NCBI GenBank assembly: GCA_945910005.1
Contig: OX246743.1
Coordinates: 694,122-758,121, forward strand
Direction: 5' to 3'
Source: Isoperla grammatica
Taxonomy: Eukaryota > Arthropoda > Insecta > Plecoptera > Perlodidae
Length of the DNA: 64,000 nt
The notes below the pieces were generated by a model. The model made no database searches. It saw nothing but the letters and a program-made list of their open reading frames with translations, and was not told the origin of the DNA. This document shows positions 34,151 to 46,010 of the stretch, in pieces (within the stretch, counting starts at the first letter, position 1; the number at the start of each line of letters is the position of its first letter). Made by a program: the position numbers and the translations under genes.

Positions 34151-34844
34151 TGTAAACACTACTTCTTGCAGAAGTTAAGTTTGATTATATAATGCTTGTG
34201 TCATTTTGAGTATTTTATTACAACGTTGCGTTTCATCTGAGGTTGTCTTATGTTATAGAGCGGTTGTAACAATCTCGACAAAACAAGATAAACAACAACA
34301 AAACGAAGGCGGAACTCACGCCAACAAATGTGGCCGACCATAAACGGTGAAAACAATTCACGCTTTTTAATAGTTTCCTTTTTATATCCCAATAGTAATG
34401 ATGGTGCACGGCCTAGCTGCCTAGCTCCGATAGTTACGGAAACTGTAAATAGCCAATAAAAGTGTTACAGTGCGCATGCGCACAAGGCACTGCCAGTGTT
34501 GGACTTGGGTAACAGGCGCATACGATGTTGTAACTCATGTGGTCATGGCTCCCTGTAATATTACATACACAACCTTGACGGTAAATTGGGCTCACTTATC
34601 ACTTGTACCACTGTTAAAATGACTAATATATATGTTGCCTGTAGACGAATGCCGAAAAAATCTATCTCCTCTTGGGCTCGAACTCTTGGATGTCGCAGCA
34701 TAATGCATAGTTTTTTTTTTGTTACCGGCAATCTTCATCTATCAACCCTCATCATCTCGAATACCACAAAGAATCAAACAAGGTGCATTTGCTACACGTG
34801 TAGATTTATCACGATGTCTTATATGTGTAAACAAATGCTAAAAA
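34151..34844. other. Unique sequence
   Basis: No gene. A weak B-box-like motif (reverse) near 34675 (GGGCTCGAACTC). Confidence 0.45.
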
Positions 34845-34915
34845 AAAAAACACCCCGTTGGGACTCGAACCCAGATCTGCTTGTTGGGTAACCATCAGTC
34901 CACAGAGCTGGGTAA
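34845..34915 (-). mobile_element. tRNA-like SINE head
   Basis: Minus strand: CTGGTAACC-type head, then B box GGTTCGAGTCC, followed at once by a T run. A cloverleaf does not close, so it is scored as SINE-derived rather than as a tRNA gene. Confidence 0.35.
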
Positions 34916-35399
34916 TCATACTATCTAAAACAAAAAGTGAACCCCTGCTCAGAATGAGTAAAACCCGTCCACTTTTATTCAAATTTGAACCACTCAGTCA
35001 AAGAGTGGTGCAAATTTAATTCACAATCGACTGGTTTTCACTCTCTTATAACGCTCCTGTAACTGTTGGCCCCTGAGCCTCACGAGAGCAATGATAATGC
35101 CTTATGAACTATTCAAATACCGTAAATAACCTACTAAGCCATCAACAAGTATTCTACACAAGTGTTTAAAAGATTCATGTTCCCATTAGCGAGAGTTGGA
35201 GAGATGTTATTCTCTACTGCGTAACGAGTGTTAACTGTAGCCACGTATGCATAGATGAATAACATGTAGTCGTTTATTTATGGGACCAGGGGACGTGGGT
35301 TCGAATGCTGCATAATTTATTGTATGTATGGACTTGTGTGTTTGTAATCCTATATGCTACCATCAGTTATTGTCACGAACGCAAAAGAGCAACTAACTC
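34916..35399. other. Unique sequence
   Basis: Nothing recognised. Confidence 0.5.

Positions 35400-35480
<81 letters not shown>
35400..35480. repeat. (CAGA)n microsatellite
   Basis: About 20 repeats of the tetranucleotide, nearly perfect. Confidence 0.98.
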
Positions 35481-35488
<8 letters not shown>

Positions 35489-35651
35489 AGCATACAAACA
35501 ACTAATAAATTGATACATTTATTTCCTGCCAGTTTTAATTTCTATTTCTAAAATAAGGTTATCTTTCTTGTTTGTTAATGGTGTTACTGTACTTTCCTTG
35601 TCTATTGTGAAGTTGTCACTTGTCTTTATTATTATTGTTCTAACGAAATAA

Positions 35652-35796
35652 GGGCCGGTATTTCAATGTCCAGTTAAAATCTACTTTTCAGTTAAATTGT
35701 TTTCACCATGACAACGGCCAATAGAAATACACCAAACTGGGCTTACCTGACAGTTAAATTTACTTAACACTTTAACTGGACATTGAAATTAGGGGC
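35652..35796. mobile_element. MITE, about 145 bp
   Basis: GGGCCGGTATTTCAATGTCC at the left end pairs with GGACATTGAAATTAGGGGC at the right end; further in, CAGTTAAAAT/CTTTAACTG and CAGTTAAATT/AATTTAACTG also correspond. ATAA occurs at both flanks, but a target duplication is uncertain. Confidence 0.8.
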
Positions 35797-36583
35797 ATAA
35801 ATAAAATAAACCAATTGAACTCGGAAGATACAAATGACAAACGCGAGCGAACAGCACAAATAACCATGTATTGTATTGTACACATCGATCCATCTGGCTC
35901 GACCCATGATGAAACCCACCCAATAACCTTATTGGGCCATGGGCAGCACCCAGCTAAGATCTGTGATCTGCACCCAATATGAGGTGCGGCTGTCTAGGTC
36001 ATTGTCCCTGCAGTCTGCAGCCATGAGGCGAACAAGAACAAACGCAACTAGAGCGTCCATGAAAGTGCAATTGATGCACAAAAACAACTGACTCGTCTCG
36101 GAGAAGTTGAGAGACAAAACACTTTCACGATCTCGGCTCCTCAGGAGTCGGTATAGAAATAGGTAAGCGCAAAGACGATTTCAGGCATATCTTGAGGAGG
36201 GGTTCATGCAGAGTAGACTTCTCTAGAGTAGACAGAATTAAGGTAAGAGTGCAGTGATGATATAATTTATAAATCCAATTTTCTTTCATGTAATTATTTA
36301 AATTAATTCTTTGGTTCACAGGTATATTTCTTCTAGATTTGTACTGTCAAACGAAAACATGCATTCAACAAAGAGAACACTAGTTGAACTATACGTAAAT
36401 CATCAGCTTCCATAGTTGTACGAACGGTACTTCCTATGGTGAACCGAAAAAAGGTATTTGTTGGGACACAATTTATGCGTGTATCACTCAAGTCGTGTAT
36501 ATAAATATATCGTATCAATGTCGGTTTGAACTAGTTTTATTTTAGAAAAAGAAAAACGCGGGCAAACTTCACTCGTGTCTCAG
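35797..36583. other. Unique sequence
   Basis: No gene; open frames of 60-64 codons only. Confidence 0.5.
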
Positions 36584-36724
36584 TCAGCAAATGAGCAAAT
36601 GAGCAAATGAGCAAATGAGCAAATACAATGAGCAAATGAGCAAATGAGCAAATACAATGAGCAAATGAGCCAATGAGCAAATACAATGAGCAAATGAGCA
36701 AATACAATGAGCTCAGCAAATGAG
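36584..36724. repeat. 8-bp minisatellite (GAGCAAAT)n
   Basis: Runs of GAGCAAAT separated by ACAAT spacers, about 15 units. Confidence 0.95.
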
Positions 36725-38179
36725 TTGGAACTTGGAAGACCCAACTATCATCATCATCACTACAACAATGCAGAGAGGCTGCACGGCAGCACGTTAGTTA
36801 ATAACCAATAGGAAGCTGTGGCAATGTAGCTTAGTTCTATTGCGCCGGAAGTGATGTAACAATAACACAATGTGTAGTGTGTGAAACGTCGATATAGGCT
36901 ACTGGTTCTTGCATCCTGTCTCCTTGCTGAGCCGGTACAACAACAATAGTACGTCATACGGATCGTGATGGACAGAGGAACGGATTAGTGGTGAAAACAA
37001 ATGGAGACTTTCAGTACTTTCGTTTTTCTCGACAAAAGCGGCGAATGAATTGGTAGTAAAAATTAAGTTATTTTAAGTGGTGTATTTTTTTTTTCTGTGT
37101 TTTTGAGAATTATTATACAAGGATGTACTGTGTACTTTTATGTTACAATACAAATGTAGTTCAAGCATTTGAAGCGAGGTTGTTATTGAAAAAATGTAAT
37201 TTTTCAGTTTTCTGCTACGTTTGTTTCGGGCTGTGGTTGGTTTGGATCCAGACAAACGAAGCAATCCACTTGAAAACCAGCGACGTTTCTTCATTTGTTC
37301 TCTTCGAGCGTGAGCGGAATATCTTCCAACCAAGCTCTTTGGGTTCGAGAAGACGTTTTGAGTAAGAACGATGAATACGTCTGCCTCGGTCTGTGTGGGT
37401 CGGTGTTCGAACACTAAGCTAGGGGGGGGGTCTGAGTGATGTGTGGGATTAGTAGACACTCGAACGTGTGAAGCTCAACATGTTCTCTATAAAGTTGCAC
37501 CAACCTAACTCTCTCATGCTTACGACATAGAGTCCAATGGTACCAACTTAATTCTCTACTTCTCTATAGTTTCTAACCTAACATCGAATTGATACAGGTT
37601 CACTGGGGATAATTTACGATCTTTAGTTGGATATCTAGACATTTTTAACACATCAGGCGTGACTACAATGATGCTGTGTCCTGTACTACGCAGAAGACTG
37701 GCTTTACGAATGTGCGAAAGAACGCCAAGTGACTCGTTGAAACAGCGTGCATGAAATGGACAGTAGATAAGGACTATATAATGTCCCCTACGTACTTTCA
37801 ATGGCTTTCAAATTATTTTTTTGTTGTAAATTTAAAAAATGCACTATTGCTATTTGAGACGATGACAGAAGATCAAGTGAGAATCGAAACTCATGACGTC
37901 ACAGTCCACAAGGTTGCATTGGAACGACTTTAATTCCCAAACCATTCATTATACATTCTCATCTGAGTTTGCATCTCGCGCATTGAATGCAAAACAATAA
38001 AACCGGTACTGAAGGCCTCCCTACTCGTTATTATGTAGGTAGGTTATTAAAGGCATATTGTCATCTAGCGTTGTAGTTACACTATGTCATAGCTTGAATT
38101 ATTTAAAGAATTTAGAAACAAAAATGAAAGAAATCGGTCCGTATTTAAACAAGTTATGAGCAATTTTCATCAAGAATGT
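36725..38179. other. Unique sequence
   Basis: No domain recognised in the open frames (up to 128 codons at 37073-37459, minus). One CRE octamer at 37894-37901. Sequence up to 38179 may be the 3' part of the THAP-related locus. Confidence 0.45.
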
Positions 38180-38605
38180 TCATTGGGTGACGTCACACGC
38201 GTGACGTAGTTGGATGCGAGCTGTGCGGCCTGTGCCGCGCTCACTCATCTTCGCTTCTGGCCATCCATGGCGCGCCCCACTGCCCCGACCGCTATCGGAC
38301 AGTTGAAGGGTGAATGCTTGGCTTGGAGGAACTTGTATTGTCATCGTATTGAATTGATCGTCACCGGTGTGATCCCTCTCACTATCATTGACAGATTCAC
38401 ATTCGTCAAAATCTTCTGTTTCAAACGATTCGTCGTGGTCGTTCATTTCATCGGTTTCACTTTCCGAACTTGCACAAAACGTCATCCCCTCCGCAAACTG
38501 GTTGGCTCTTATTAGTGTTTCAATATCAAGCTCAAACTTTATTTCTATCTCTTTAGGTTTATTCTGAAATGTTTCGTGATTTAGTGAGACGTCATTACAT
38601 AAACA
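38180..38605 (-). pseudogene. Acidic C-terminal part of THAP-related gene (candidate)
   Basis: The minus-strand frame is open from just after a TAA at 38606-38608 to 38180 (about 140 codons). It starts with a charged segment (KPKEIEIKFELDIETLIRAN) and continues into a strongly acidic Ser/Glu/Asp region (SSESETDEMNDHDESFETED). This composition looks like real protein rather than a chance frame, and it lies directly downstream, on the same strand, of the THAP remnant at 38739-39068. It may be a downstream exon of the same gene or of a THAP-type DNA transposon. No transposase catalytic motif was seen. The last 45 residues are basic/Gly-rich and may be read-through into non-coding sequence. Confidence 0.4.
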
Positions 38606-38738
38606 TTAATCGTAGAGTAGTAGCCTACAGCGTGATGTGGAGATGTACTTTGGGCACTTTGGGTTTGAATGTTTTCAATAAGACGTCTTGTTTTGAGCGG
38701 CAAGGTAACATGAACTTCGCTCTGTTTTTAAAGGGGTA

Positions 38739-39068
38739 TCAATGCTGCCTCTCAATTTGACAGACGGTACTGCTCATTTTTTTAACTTTCGTTTCGATTT
38801 TTTTTTCACTAGATTCATTTTCCATTTTCAAACTATTGGTAATTTCATAGTCGTCTTTAATGAAACGTTCGGAACATACACGAGTGTATTTGCTTGGTAG
38901 GCCTACAGAGTTCTTACTATTAATGTTCGATAGCCAGTTTTTATGTCGCACTGGCTAAACACCCAAAGGCACTGGAGATTTGTCCCTGTTTGGAAAACGG
39001 TGAAACGACATGTTGATCGGACTAACAAGACTGTTATTGCATCCGTACGCACAACAATTTAATACCAT
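38739..39068 (-). pseudogene. THAP zinc-finger domain, decayed
   Basis: The minus-strand frame begins with ATG at 39068. It shows the THAP pattern: Cys5/Cys6 and Cys10 (NCCAYGC), SFHRFP at 21-26, Trp45 in KNWLSNI, and CSERF at 65-69 where the family has C-x2-H. THAP is a C2CH DNA-binding zinc finger found in host regulators and in P-element-type transposases. Decay is evident: there is an in-frame TAG at codon 38 (38955-38957), about ten extra residues between the FP and Trp motifs, and the zinc-binding His is Arg68. The frame continues with a Lys/Glu-rich tail to 38739. What is seen is a THAP remnant; whether the source was a host gene or a transposon cannot be decided. No ecologically close neighbour gene was found. 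Confidence 0.65.
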
Positions 39069-40306
39069 GATTACTGATTAATATAGCTGGTACGATACGT
39101 ACACTATAGTCTATATGGCCATTTACAATAATAACATAACAGTTTTGACACTTACAATGTCCGTTATGCTTAATGCCTCCACGACAAGCACAATGAAACT
39201 ACAACTACAAATAAATCAACTAGAACCTAAAGACGTACTCTACACAATCCACTTGTCCGTGCACTCTCTTAATAAACTGCTGGATATTAGCACTTACATT
39301 AGTTATTAATAAAACTATTCATTGTACATATCTTGAAGCAAATCTGAGAAACAACCATCCATACAGACTGTCAAGTGTCAGCCCCTTACTGCACCACGCA
39401 ACGGGTGTTCCTACCCGAGTCGCGCCTCGCCCAGCCGCTCAGCCCGCATCCAACAACGTCACATGCCCTGAGGCGCGCGTCAAAACAAATCATTGTAGGG
39501 GGAGTAGGCTTCGTCCAAAGTTGCCATAAACTGCGGTTTTCTTATTTTTTTAATGTCTATTTGAAAACAAAAAATACTTACTTGTATGTGAAAATAGGCC
39601 TTTAATACTCCGTGATTGTACCTGAAAACTAGTGACGTCATCTGGCAGTAGGTCAGAGGTGCCCCTCAGGCGAGGAATACCATCGTGATCAGAGAGATGT
39701 ACAAATCACTTCCTTTAGTTTAGAAGGCGCATATATTCCGAGGTCGTAAGAACCGAACCCGATCATGCATTCGGCTACGCTCGGCTAACTTCGTGCAGGT
39801 AAAACTAGACAAAAACAGTCTTGGTCGGAATGTTTCAAAATATTTTCCCACACAGAAATAGAAATGTGAGTGAAGGTAAATAGTAATGAAAGGATAAGTA
39901 GTTGTTATGTTGACAGCTATGTGTTGTATAACAAGACTCCCACATTATTCCGTGTAGGACTGAGACCTTGCCTACACGATGCACTTAAGCACAGACTTAA
40001 GTAATAGCTTAGCTTAGATACTTCGTGTAGATATAGTATTAGGTACCTCACATGGTCTGCATAGGTATAAGGTGGCTTTAGTGAAGGTTGCGGGTTCGGT
40101 TACCGTAACCAGCAAGATTGGGCTTTTATCAAGGTTTGTCTTGGTCATGGGTGGACAAATACTGGGCTTGAGAACTACTATAGGTGCAAAGAGTCTTCTA
40201 GTGATCGTTTCCCACCAATATACACAACTAAAAACTCAATTTGGCAACAACGCACATATTATTGCCTCAAATATTAACAAAACAGATGATTTTCCTAACG
40301 ACATAT
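39069..40306. other. Unique sequence
   Basis: No gene recognised. A CRE octamer at 39633-39640 and a weak inverted repeat at about 39972-40025 (CCTACACGATGCACTTAAGC against a reversed partner). Confidence 0.45.
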
Positions 40307-40473
40307 ACATAATATACCTACCCCAAACAACCTTACAGAGGCTTTCGTCATAGACGAGTGAATCGTGGCCAACCAGTAAGCCCCGATCTCAAATACTGAT
40401 CGCTGATTGGCCACGACCATTAGTCTATATGAAGAACGCATCGGTAAGGTTGTTTCAGGAAAAGCATATCACA
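40307..40473. mobile_element. MITE family M1, copy 2
   Basis: Inverted ends AAACAACCTTACAGAGGC and GCATCGGTAAGGTTGTTT, with core TTCGTCATAGACGAGTG and GGCCAACCAG/CTGATTGGCCACG. The right flank GCATATCA is shared with the copy at 55191, so the element extends past the obvious ends. Confidence 0.75.
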
Positions 40474-42099
40474 TTGAAAACAGAGTTAGCATAGGTCGAT
40501 CGACAACGTATGATTTGGTGAACTTCCAACAATTTCAAATGTTAAAATTCACTCGACTGGCGATTGTGAGCGAATGTTTTGCACCAATGAATACCGAGCA
40601 TCGTGCGGGGCTCATGGCTATGCCGGAGTATAGGCCTACTGGCCACGCGCCGTAAGAAGCGAGGTGTCCCTTTAACATTCTGAGAAAAGACGGTCGCTCC
40701 ACACGGTCTATTTCAACGGTATTCACCTCGAGATTGCCCGATACCTGCATTGATATTGTCCACTGCATTGACTGCACCAACCGTGAATAGAATGCGACCC
40801 CACCACGTCTGACAACATGCGGGCGATATTATCCCTACAATAACTGAGGCAGGAGAACGGGATGCAACTAGATTTAGGTTGGTAGTTGTCACACGCGTCA
40901 CTTCACTATTACATAATCCGTGACGACAACACCTTGCAAGTTAACGCGACGCGACTATACAAGAGAGTATAGATACATGTTACTCGTTGAAGCAGAGTAT
41001 TATACCTGTTGAGTTATTCCGTTTGAAGCCACGAGCTATCATGTTTTATAAATCACACTACGCGGAAATATATTTTGAGTTATTCCTCGAAACACTTTCC
41101 GTGCTAAACATTCAAGGCCAGCATTATACGTGTTGTAGTCGCATGATTCACAAAGCTCGGAGGAAACTTGGAACTTTGTAAATCGTGCTGATCTGATTGT
41201 GAAACTTTTAGCTTTCAATGATTCGAACGAAACTTCAAAAGCAAATCCTTGTTGATGGCATTTAAATTGTCTTCTTAAAACTGGAATATCATATTAAAAA
41301 TAATATATTATACAATTTATAAGGAACAAAGGACAAAATATAATTTTAATAATAATGTCTAGAACAGCAAGAAACATTCCAAAGAAAATAGGAAAAAACT
41401 AAAAAGTAAACTATAAAATGGTTAGGGCGGAAGATCTGCCGCCACTTCGTCAGGCCTACAAAACACCATGCCGACCGTCCCGGTATATACGCCAATATCT
41501 TTTTAAGGCACTGGCTATAATAGTTGTTATTCTTCCGTTATTATTTGTTAATTTTTTACCTTTTTAGAAAGACGAGATGGGAATGAATGAGGATATAGTG
41601 AACAAGTTGGAGTAACAAGTTTATTAGAGCGAATTTGGGAGAGAAAAGTACTAAATAGTGATTGGGCTTGTCGTCGCCCAAAATCCCGTTGGCTTCCTTG
41701 TGACCCGCACCATTGACCCGCCATGCAGCCTCGGCCCATCAGGAACCCTGGCTGGGCTTCATTGCGTCCTCCGAGGCGGAAACACGAGTGCCGCCCAATA
41801 GAGTAGAGATCTTCATGTCCGGCCTCGGACATCCTGAATCTGCACCTCGAATAATATCGATAGATCCTGTGATTGATCTATTATCATAATTTATGTTTAG
41901 CAAAAACAACATATTTCCTTGTCATTAAACGGGAGTGAATCGGTTAATTATTACATTAACAAACAGTAAACATCTGTTAGGTAACAAAGGTTTAATGCGT
42001 ACCCTGATTTACTTTTGTCGCCTTGCGTATACATATCGTGAATTATGACAAAAAGTAGCAAAGTGAAATGATCTAATAATAAATTTGTAACATCAATGA
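40474..42099. other. Unique sequence
   Basis: No gene recognised. A 94-codon minus-strand frame at 41548-41832 is Gly/Arg/Ser-rich in its first 50 codons but shows no domain or splice context. Confidence 0.45.
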
Positions 42100-42206
42100 G
42101 TGACACGTCATAGATGAGTGTATCGGAGCCAATCAGCGTGTGGTGTTTTCAAGTACTGACATTTGGTTGGCCAATGCGCATTCACAAGGTTGCTGTGGAC
42201 GACTCT
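42100..42206. mobile_element. MITE family M1, diverged copy 3
   Basis: Core blocks ACGTCATAGATGAGTG, GCCAATCAGCG and GGTTGGCCAATGCG with AAGGTTG near the right end. The outer ends are eroded. Confidence 0.55.
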
Positions 42207-42819
42207 ACCAAGCTAACAAGCCTTACACGAGGAGGCTCGTTCGAGACGTGATTACTTAACCATCCCCTAAGCCTTAAGGGTGCACTTACACTTTGACACT
42301 GATCAATAAGGCCTAAGTAATATTGATCAGCCAGACAGTGAGGTTATATGTTAATGAGATGGTTCCCGTGTGAGCCCATCAGCCTGTTAGAAACACGTAC
42401 CAATTAATTCACCCCCTTCCCCCCCCCCCCCCCCCAACCACCAGACAAATATTTGTACTAATTATACAAACACAGACACTTGAAGCTCTGGCAAGTTAGA
42501 TTACAATCTAATTAAGAAAGTCAACAAAGTCTTTCAAGTTTCTAAAACAGTTCTTCTTCTATAGTTGGAAGTTGCTGTTTGTAATATAAAAACTATCCAA
42601 CACACAGCTCTCAAATACATTTCAGAGCTATGTAAAAACCAAACAATTGTAAACTTTACCCACGAAAACAACTAAATTATTTATTAAACTCCCACCAGCC
42701 AAAACAGTCGAAAGCAGGAAAAATGAGAAGAAAATGTAAGTAAATTTAATGACAATGAAGTGAAAGAAAAATTTTTAGTTTGAACAAGTTGACAAGAAAG
42801 TTTCTATGAGATATGTTAC
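42207..42819. other. Unique sequence with poly-C tract
   Basis: Poly-C at 42419-42435 (17). Otherwise nothing recognised. Confidence 0.5.
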
Positions 42820-42978
42820 CATGAGTTTCACAAGAAGTTAGGTTTTCTTCGGCGAGTGTTCTTGCCGTGTTCATCCAATAGAAATAAACTGTTCCATCTC
42901 CTACAGTCGTATTACACGGCATTCCGTACACAGTGACGTGACTAGCTGGATCAACACTCAACTTGGCCGATACACCTA
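42820..42978 (-). CDS. Possible phase 1-1 exon, Ig-like spacing
   Basis: The minus strand has an acceptor-like GAATTCAG before 42978 and a donor-like CATG/GTAACA after 42820, enclosing 159 bp (2 + 52 codons + 1). Both boundaries are phase 1, which is typical of shuffled extracellular modules. The frame has Cys21 and Trp34 (13 apart, the usual Ig B-strand Cys to C-strand Trp spacing), an aromatic VYFYW run, two potential N-glycosylation sites (NTT, NLT) and a second Cys49. An entire Ig domain is about 95 residues, so this would be a partial module. The acceptor tract is weak and no partner exon was found. Confidence 0.3.
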
Positions 42979-43453
42979 CTGAATTCATGATATCATCAGG
43001 GGAAAATGTCGTGAAACATGACCTTCTTTCTTGGTTTCTCCAACAACTTTGTAGATTTTAATTTCAAATAAGAATTTTGAATCGTAAGTATGGTTGTAAA
43101 GGTGATCGCCACCATAAATATCTAATTTTGTTCTAGTAATTTTTTATTTTCAATTATATTTCATTCATCGCTGAAATCGAAAGGAAATCACCGCTTTCTT
43201 TGTGACTCCCTTCCTTAAAAGGCATTTAGGGAAGGTAATAATACCAACCGAGATTATTTTCATATCCTGGCCACCTAGGACCAAGTATTCTTAAGTTTTA
43301 ATAGAAAATACGATAACCAAACAACAGTAGACATATTGAATCTCATAATTGCTAGATTCACAAAACGAGCTACTCACGGAATAACCCGAAGAGGTTTTGA
43401 TAAAAGGTGTCTATACAACCCTTGATTTACATAAATAAAAGTGCATAATATGT
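42979..43453. other. Unique sequence
   Basis: Nothing recognised. Confidence 0.5.
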
Positions 43454-43690
43454 AGGTGGCTCGTTGCTCCAGTGGTTAGCATCTCTGCTTCAACGCAGAA
43501 GGTCCCGGGTTCAAATCCCGATTCAGGCAGAAGTTTTTAACCTTCTAAAAAGGATTCAGTTCCATTACTTCTTGTCTTAGGAATAAGTAAACGGTGACTT
43601 TGGAGCCGTCCTAGCAACGAAGCACAATAAATCAATGTTGTTCTGAATCGGGCTTGTTGATTCTAGCATTACTAATTTATATGTTTCGTA
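43454..43690 (+). mobile_element. SINE family C, tRNA-derived
   Basis: The head contains an A-box-like CCAGTGGTTAGCATC, a clean anticodon stem (TCTGC with GCAGA) and B box GGTTCAAATCC. The acceptor ends do not pair and a body with an A/T-rich region follows, so it is a SINE rather than a tRNA gene. The 3' boundary is approximate. Confidence 0.6.
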
Positions 43691-43745
43691 TTTGAAATAT
43701 CGATCTTTGATTGGTCATCGCTCACTCGTCGATGGTGTTCGGAGG
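43690..43745. mobile_element. MITE family M1, half copy
   Basis: TTTGATTGGTCATCGCTCACTCGTCGATGGTGTT matches the right half of the M1 core; no left half is present. Confidence 0.4.
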
Positions 43746-43787
43746 GTTGGTTTAGTCGCTTTAAATTAAAGTCCCCCACTGCAAATC

Positions 43788-45228
43788 ATAATAATAATAA
43801 TAATAATAATGCCTTTATTTGCAAACAGGATATCAAAATCCCACTAGTGCAAACATAATACAATACAATATTATACACTCAGGTGACATGACTAAGTAAT
43901 AATACAACAAACAATTACACGAACAATTACAATAATAAAAAAATAAAAAATACAACAGTTACAATAAAACATAATACATAATACATAAGCAAGTATACCT
44001 TAACCACAGCAAGAAAATTACCTGATTAAGTAAAAAAAAAAAAAAAAAAAAAAAACTTTGGCTACAGCGCCTGGATTATTTTATTTTTAAAACAATTGTA
44101 ACTTTCAAAACAAATGTCGGTGATCAAATGCTCTGCTAGCTGGTTGTATGTAGATTGTAATCTATTGATGGCACAATGCTTATAGAGATCAATTCTATTG
44201 CTGGGGACGTAAAATGTAGAATGTCTTCTAGTTGTTCTTAGGGGGACAAAAAAGTTTAGATATGTTATCAATGGGGTGTCTACTGAATTATGCGTGATTT
44301 TGTGCAGAAACATCATATCTAACAAGGTTCGTCTCTTTTCTAGGGGCATTAACCTCATGTTTTGACAGTGTAATAGATATTCATTTCGGTGGTAGGGCTG
44401 CCTGAAATAATGATAACATACTAACTTAATAAACTTTTTCTGTACCCTCTCAATGTGGTCTATTTTGGTTTTGTGATGCGGATTCCATATAACGCTAGCG
44501 TATTCCACCTGTGGGCGAACAAGTGCTAGATATAACATCCTTAAGGTGGCTAAGTTGAAATCGCCCATACAGTTCCGCCTTAACAGACCTAGAAGTTTGA
44601 AGGCTTTTGGTGTTACTTTATCTAGATGCTTTCTGAAAGATAAATCAGAGGAGATAGTGACACCAAGGTCACTCACTGAGTTTACTCGATCTAAGTTCGT
44701 GCCGTCAATTGTATAATTATGCAGAATTACATGTTTTCGCTTGTTCGTGAATGTTATTACACTGCACTTTTTTACGTTGAGATTAAGGTTCCAACAAGAA
44801 CACCAGTGGGAAAAGGAATCAAGATCTTCTTGAAGCAAATCACAGTCACTCTTGGTCAAAATAGGCCGATACACCTTTAAATCATCAGCATACAGTAAAC
44901 ATTTTGAGGATTTAAAACAAGATGGTATGTCATTTACGTAAAGGTTGAACAACAAAGGGCCAAGCGTTGAGCCTTGAGGCACCCCTGACGTGATAACAAC
45001 AGGTTTTGAGGAGCATCCGTTTATGATGACTGTTTGTTTACGTCCACCTAAATAACTTTTTATTAGTTCAAGTAGTGGACCCTGTACCCCATAACCTTTA
45101 ATTTTGTGTAAAAGAAGACCGTGATCTACACTGTCGAATGCTTTTTCAAAGTCTGTGTATATGCTATCAACTTGAGTTTTATTATTTAACTTCTTGGCAA
45201 TGTCATGTGTGTATTCAACCAGGTTTCG
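43788..45228 (-). mobile_element. 5'-truncated non-LTR retrotransposon (LINE)
   Basis: On the minus strand a reverse-transcriptase ORF is followed by about 270 bp of 3' UTR containing an internal A/T tract, AATAAAGGC and an (ATT)n tail at 43788-43812. The 5' part (endonuclease, ORF1) is missing, as usual for target-primed insertions. The conserved RT blocks and the C-terminal region best fit the CR1/L2/Jockey group; this is by motif style, not by a tree. Confidence 0.85.
44062..45228 (-). pseudogene. LINE reverse transcriptase, C-terminal two thirds
   Basis: About 389 open codons. Motifs in order: catalytic motif A (TDFEKAFDSVDH), motif B (GVPQGSTLGPLLFNLYVNDI), motif C with the catalytic YADD, then NVKKCSV. 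After these comes the C-terminal region typical of CR1/Jockey-like elements (VRPQVEYASVIWNP, IERVQKKF). It makes cDNA at the target in an intact element. There are no internal stops, so the insertion is fairly young, but the frame is open at the truncated 5' end (TAA at 45229-45231) and lacks an upstream start and the endonuclease. A start at the GTG within the PQGS motif is not biological. Confidence 0.85.
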
Positions 45229-45602
45229 TTACTGTTACTGAGTGGGTAGACTCTAAATGTGAATTTATTTATTTATTTAATTTATATAATAATGCAAAAT
45301 ATATAATAAAAGTGCATGTAAAGTGTGTGTACATAACGACCCCCGAGCTCTTGCAAACCAGTTAGACCTATATTAACGGTATCACGTGATATTGCTGATT
45401 GAATCGGTAACAGTGAATCAGAACTGTTTTAGTTTAGGGAAGTATTCTCATGTCTGGCTGTAAGAAACTGTTAGATTGCCAAACCTCGCGTGTTATTCTA
45501 CATGTTACACGCAAAGCAACTATAAGAACACACAAGTTGCCGCCGAAAGATGTTCTGCGAGATTGGGTGGGATTCGAAACCACGCCCCATCGTGCAATGT
45601 TA
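45229..45602. other. Unique sequence
   Basis: Contains one arm of the mini-hairpin element (AGTGGGTAGAC at 45240) right at the LINE truncation point, and a reversed B-box-like motif near 45570. No gene. Confidence 0.45.
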
Positions 45603-46010
45603 AGCCCGATTCACAATTGAAATAAGAGTTGCAATAGTGAAATAGCAATAAGGTTTAAGCGAATTAGAACTTGCAATAACAATGCTGTGGTTCACAAACT
45701 GTCTCAGTGGTTTGAAATAGTCATACGAAATGAATCAATTCCATTTCTTATTTCAACTTCCCATGATGCACCTTATGACAAACCAATCAGAATGCAGAAA
45801 AGCCATATGAGATGGTCAACTACGGAAATCAAAACAAAAAACAGTGGTACCGGATATTTAATGATTGTAAGTAGGCCTAGGTCTACACAATTAAGGCACC
45901 GCTTCGACTACTGAAATAAGCAACTTATCGTCGGTTGTGAACCAGTTGCTTGTTATTTCACTATTTCACTGTTACTTATTGCAAGTCTTATCTCAATTGT
46001 GAATCGGGCT
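45603..46010. mobile_element. MITE, 408 bp, TTA duplication
   Basis: Inverted ends of about 50 bp: AGCCCGATTCACAATTG and CAATTGTGAATCGGGCT, with internal matching blocks TGCAATA and TGAAATAG. Flanked by TTA on both sides (45600-45602, 46011-46013). A 3-bp TTA duplication is the PIF/Harbinger signature. It has no transposase; the open frame inside is not recognised. Confidence 0.8.

Noticed and set aside
41548..41832. 94-codon minus-strand gene
   Set aside because: No domain, no splice context and a composition change half way through; cannot be separated from chance.
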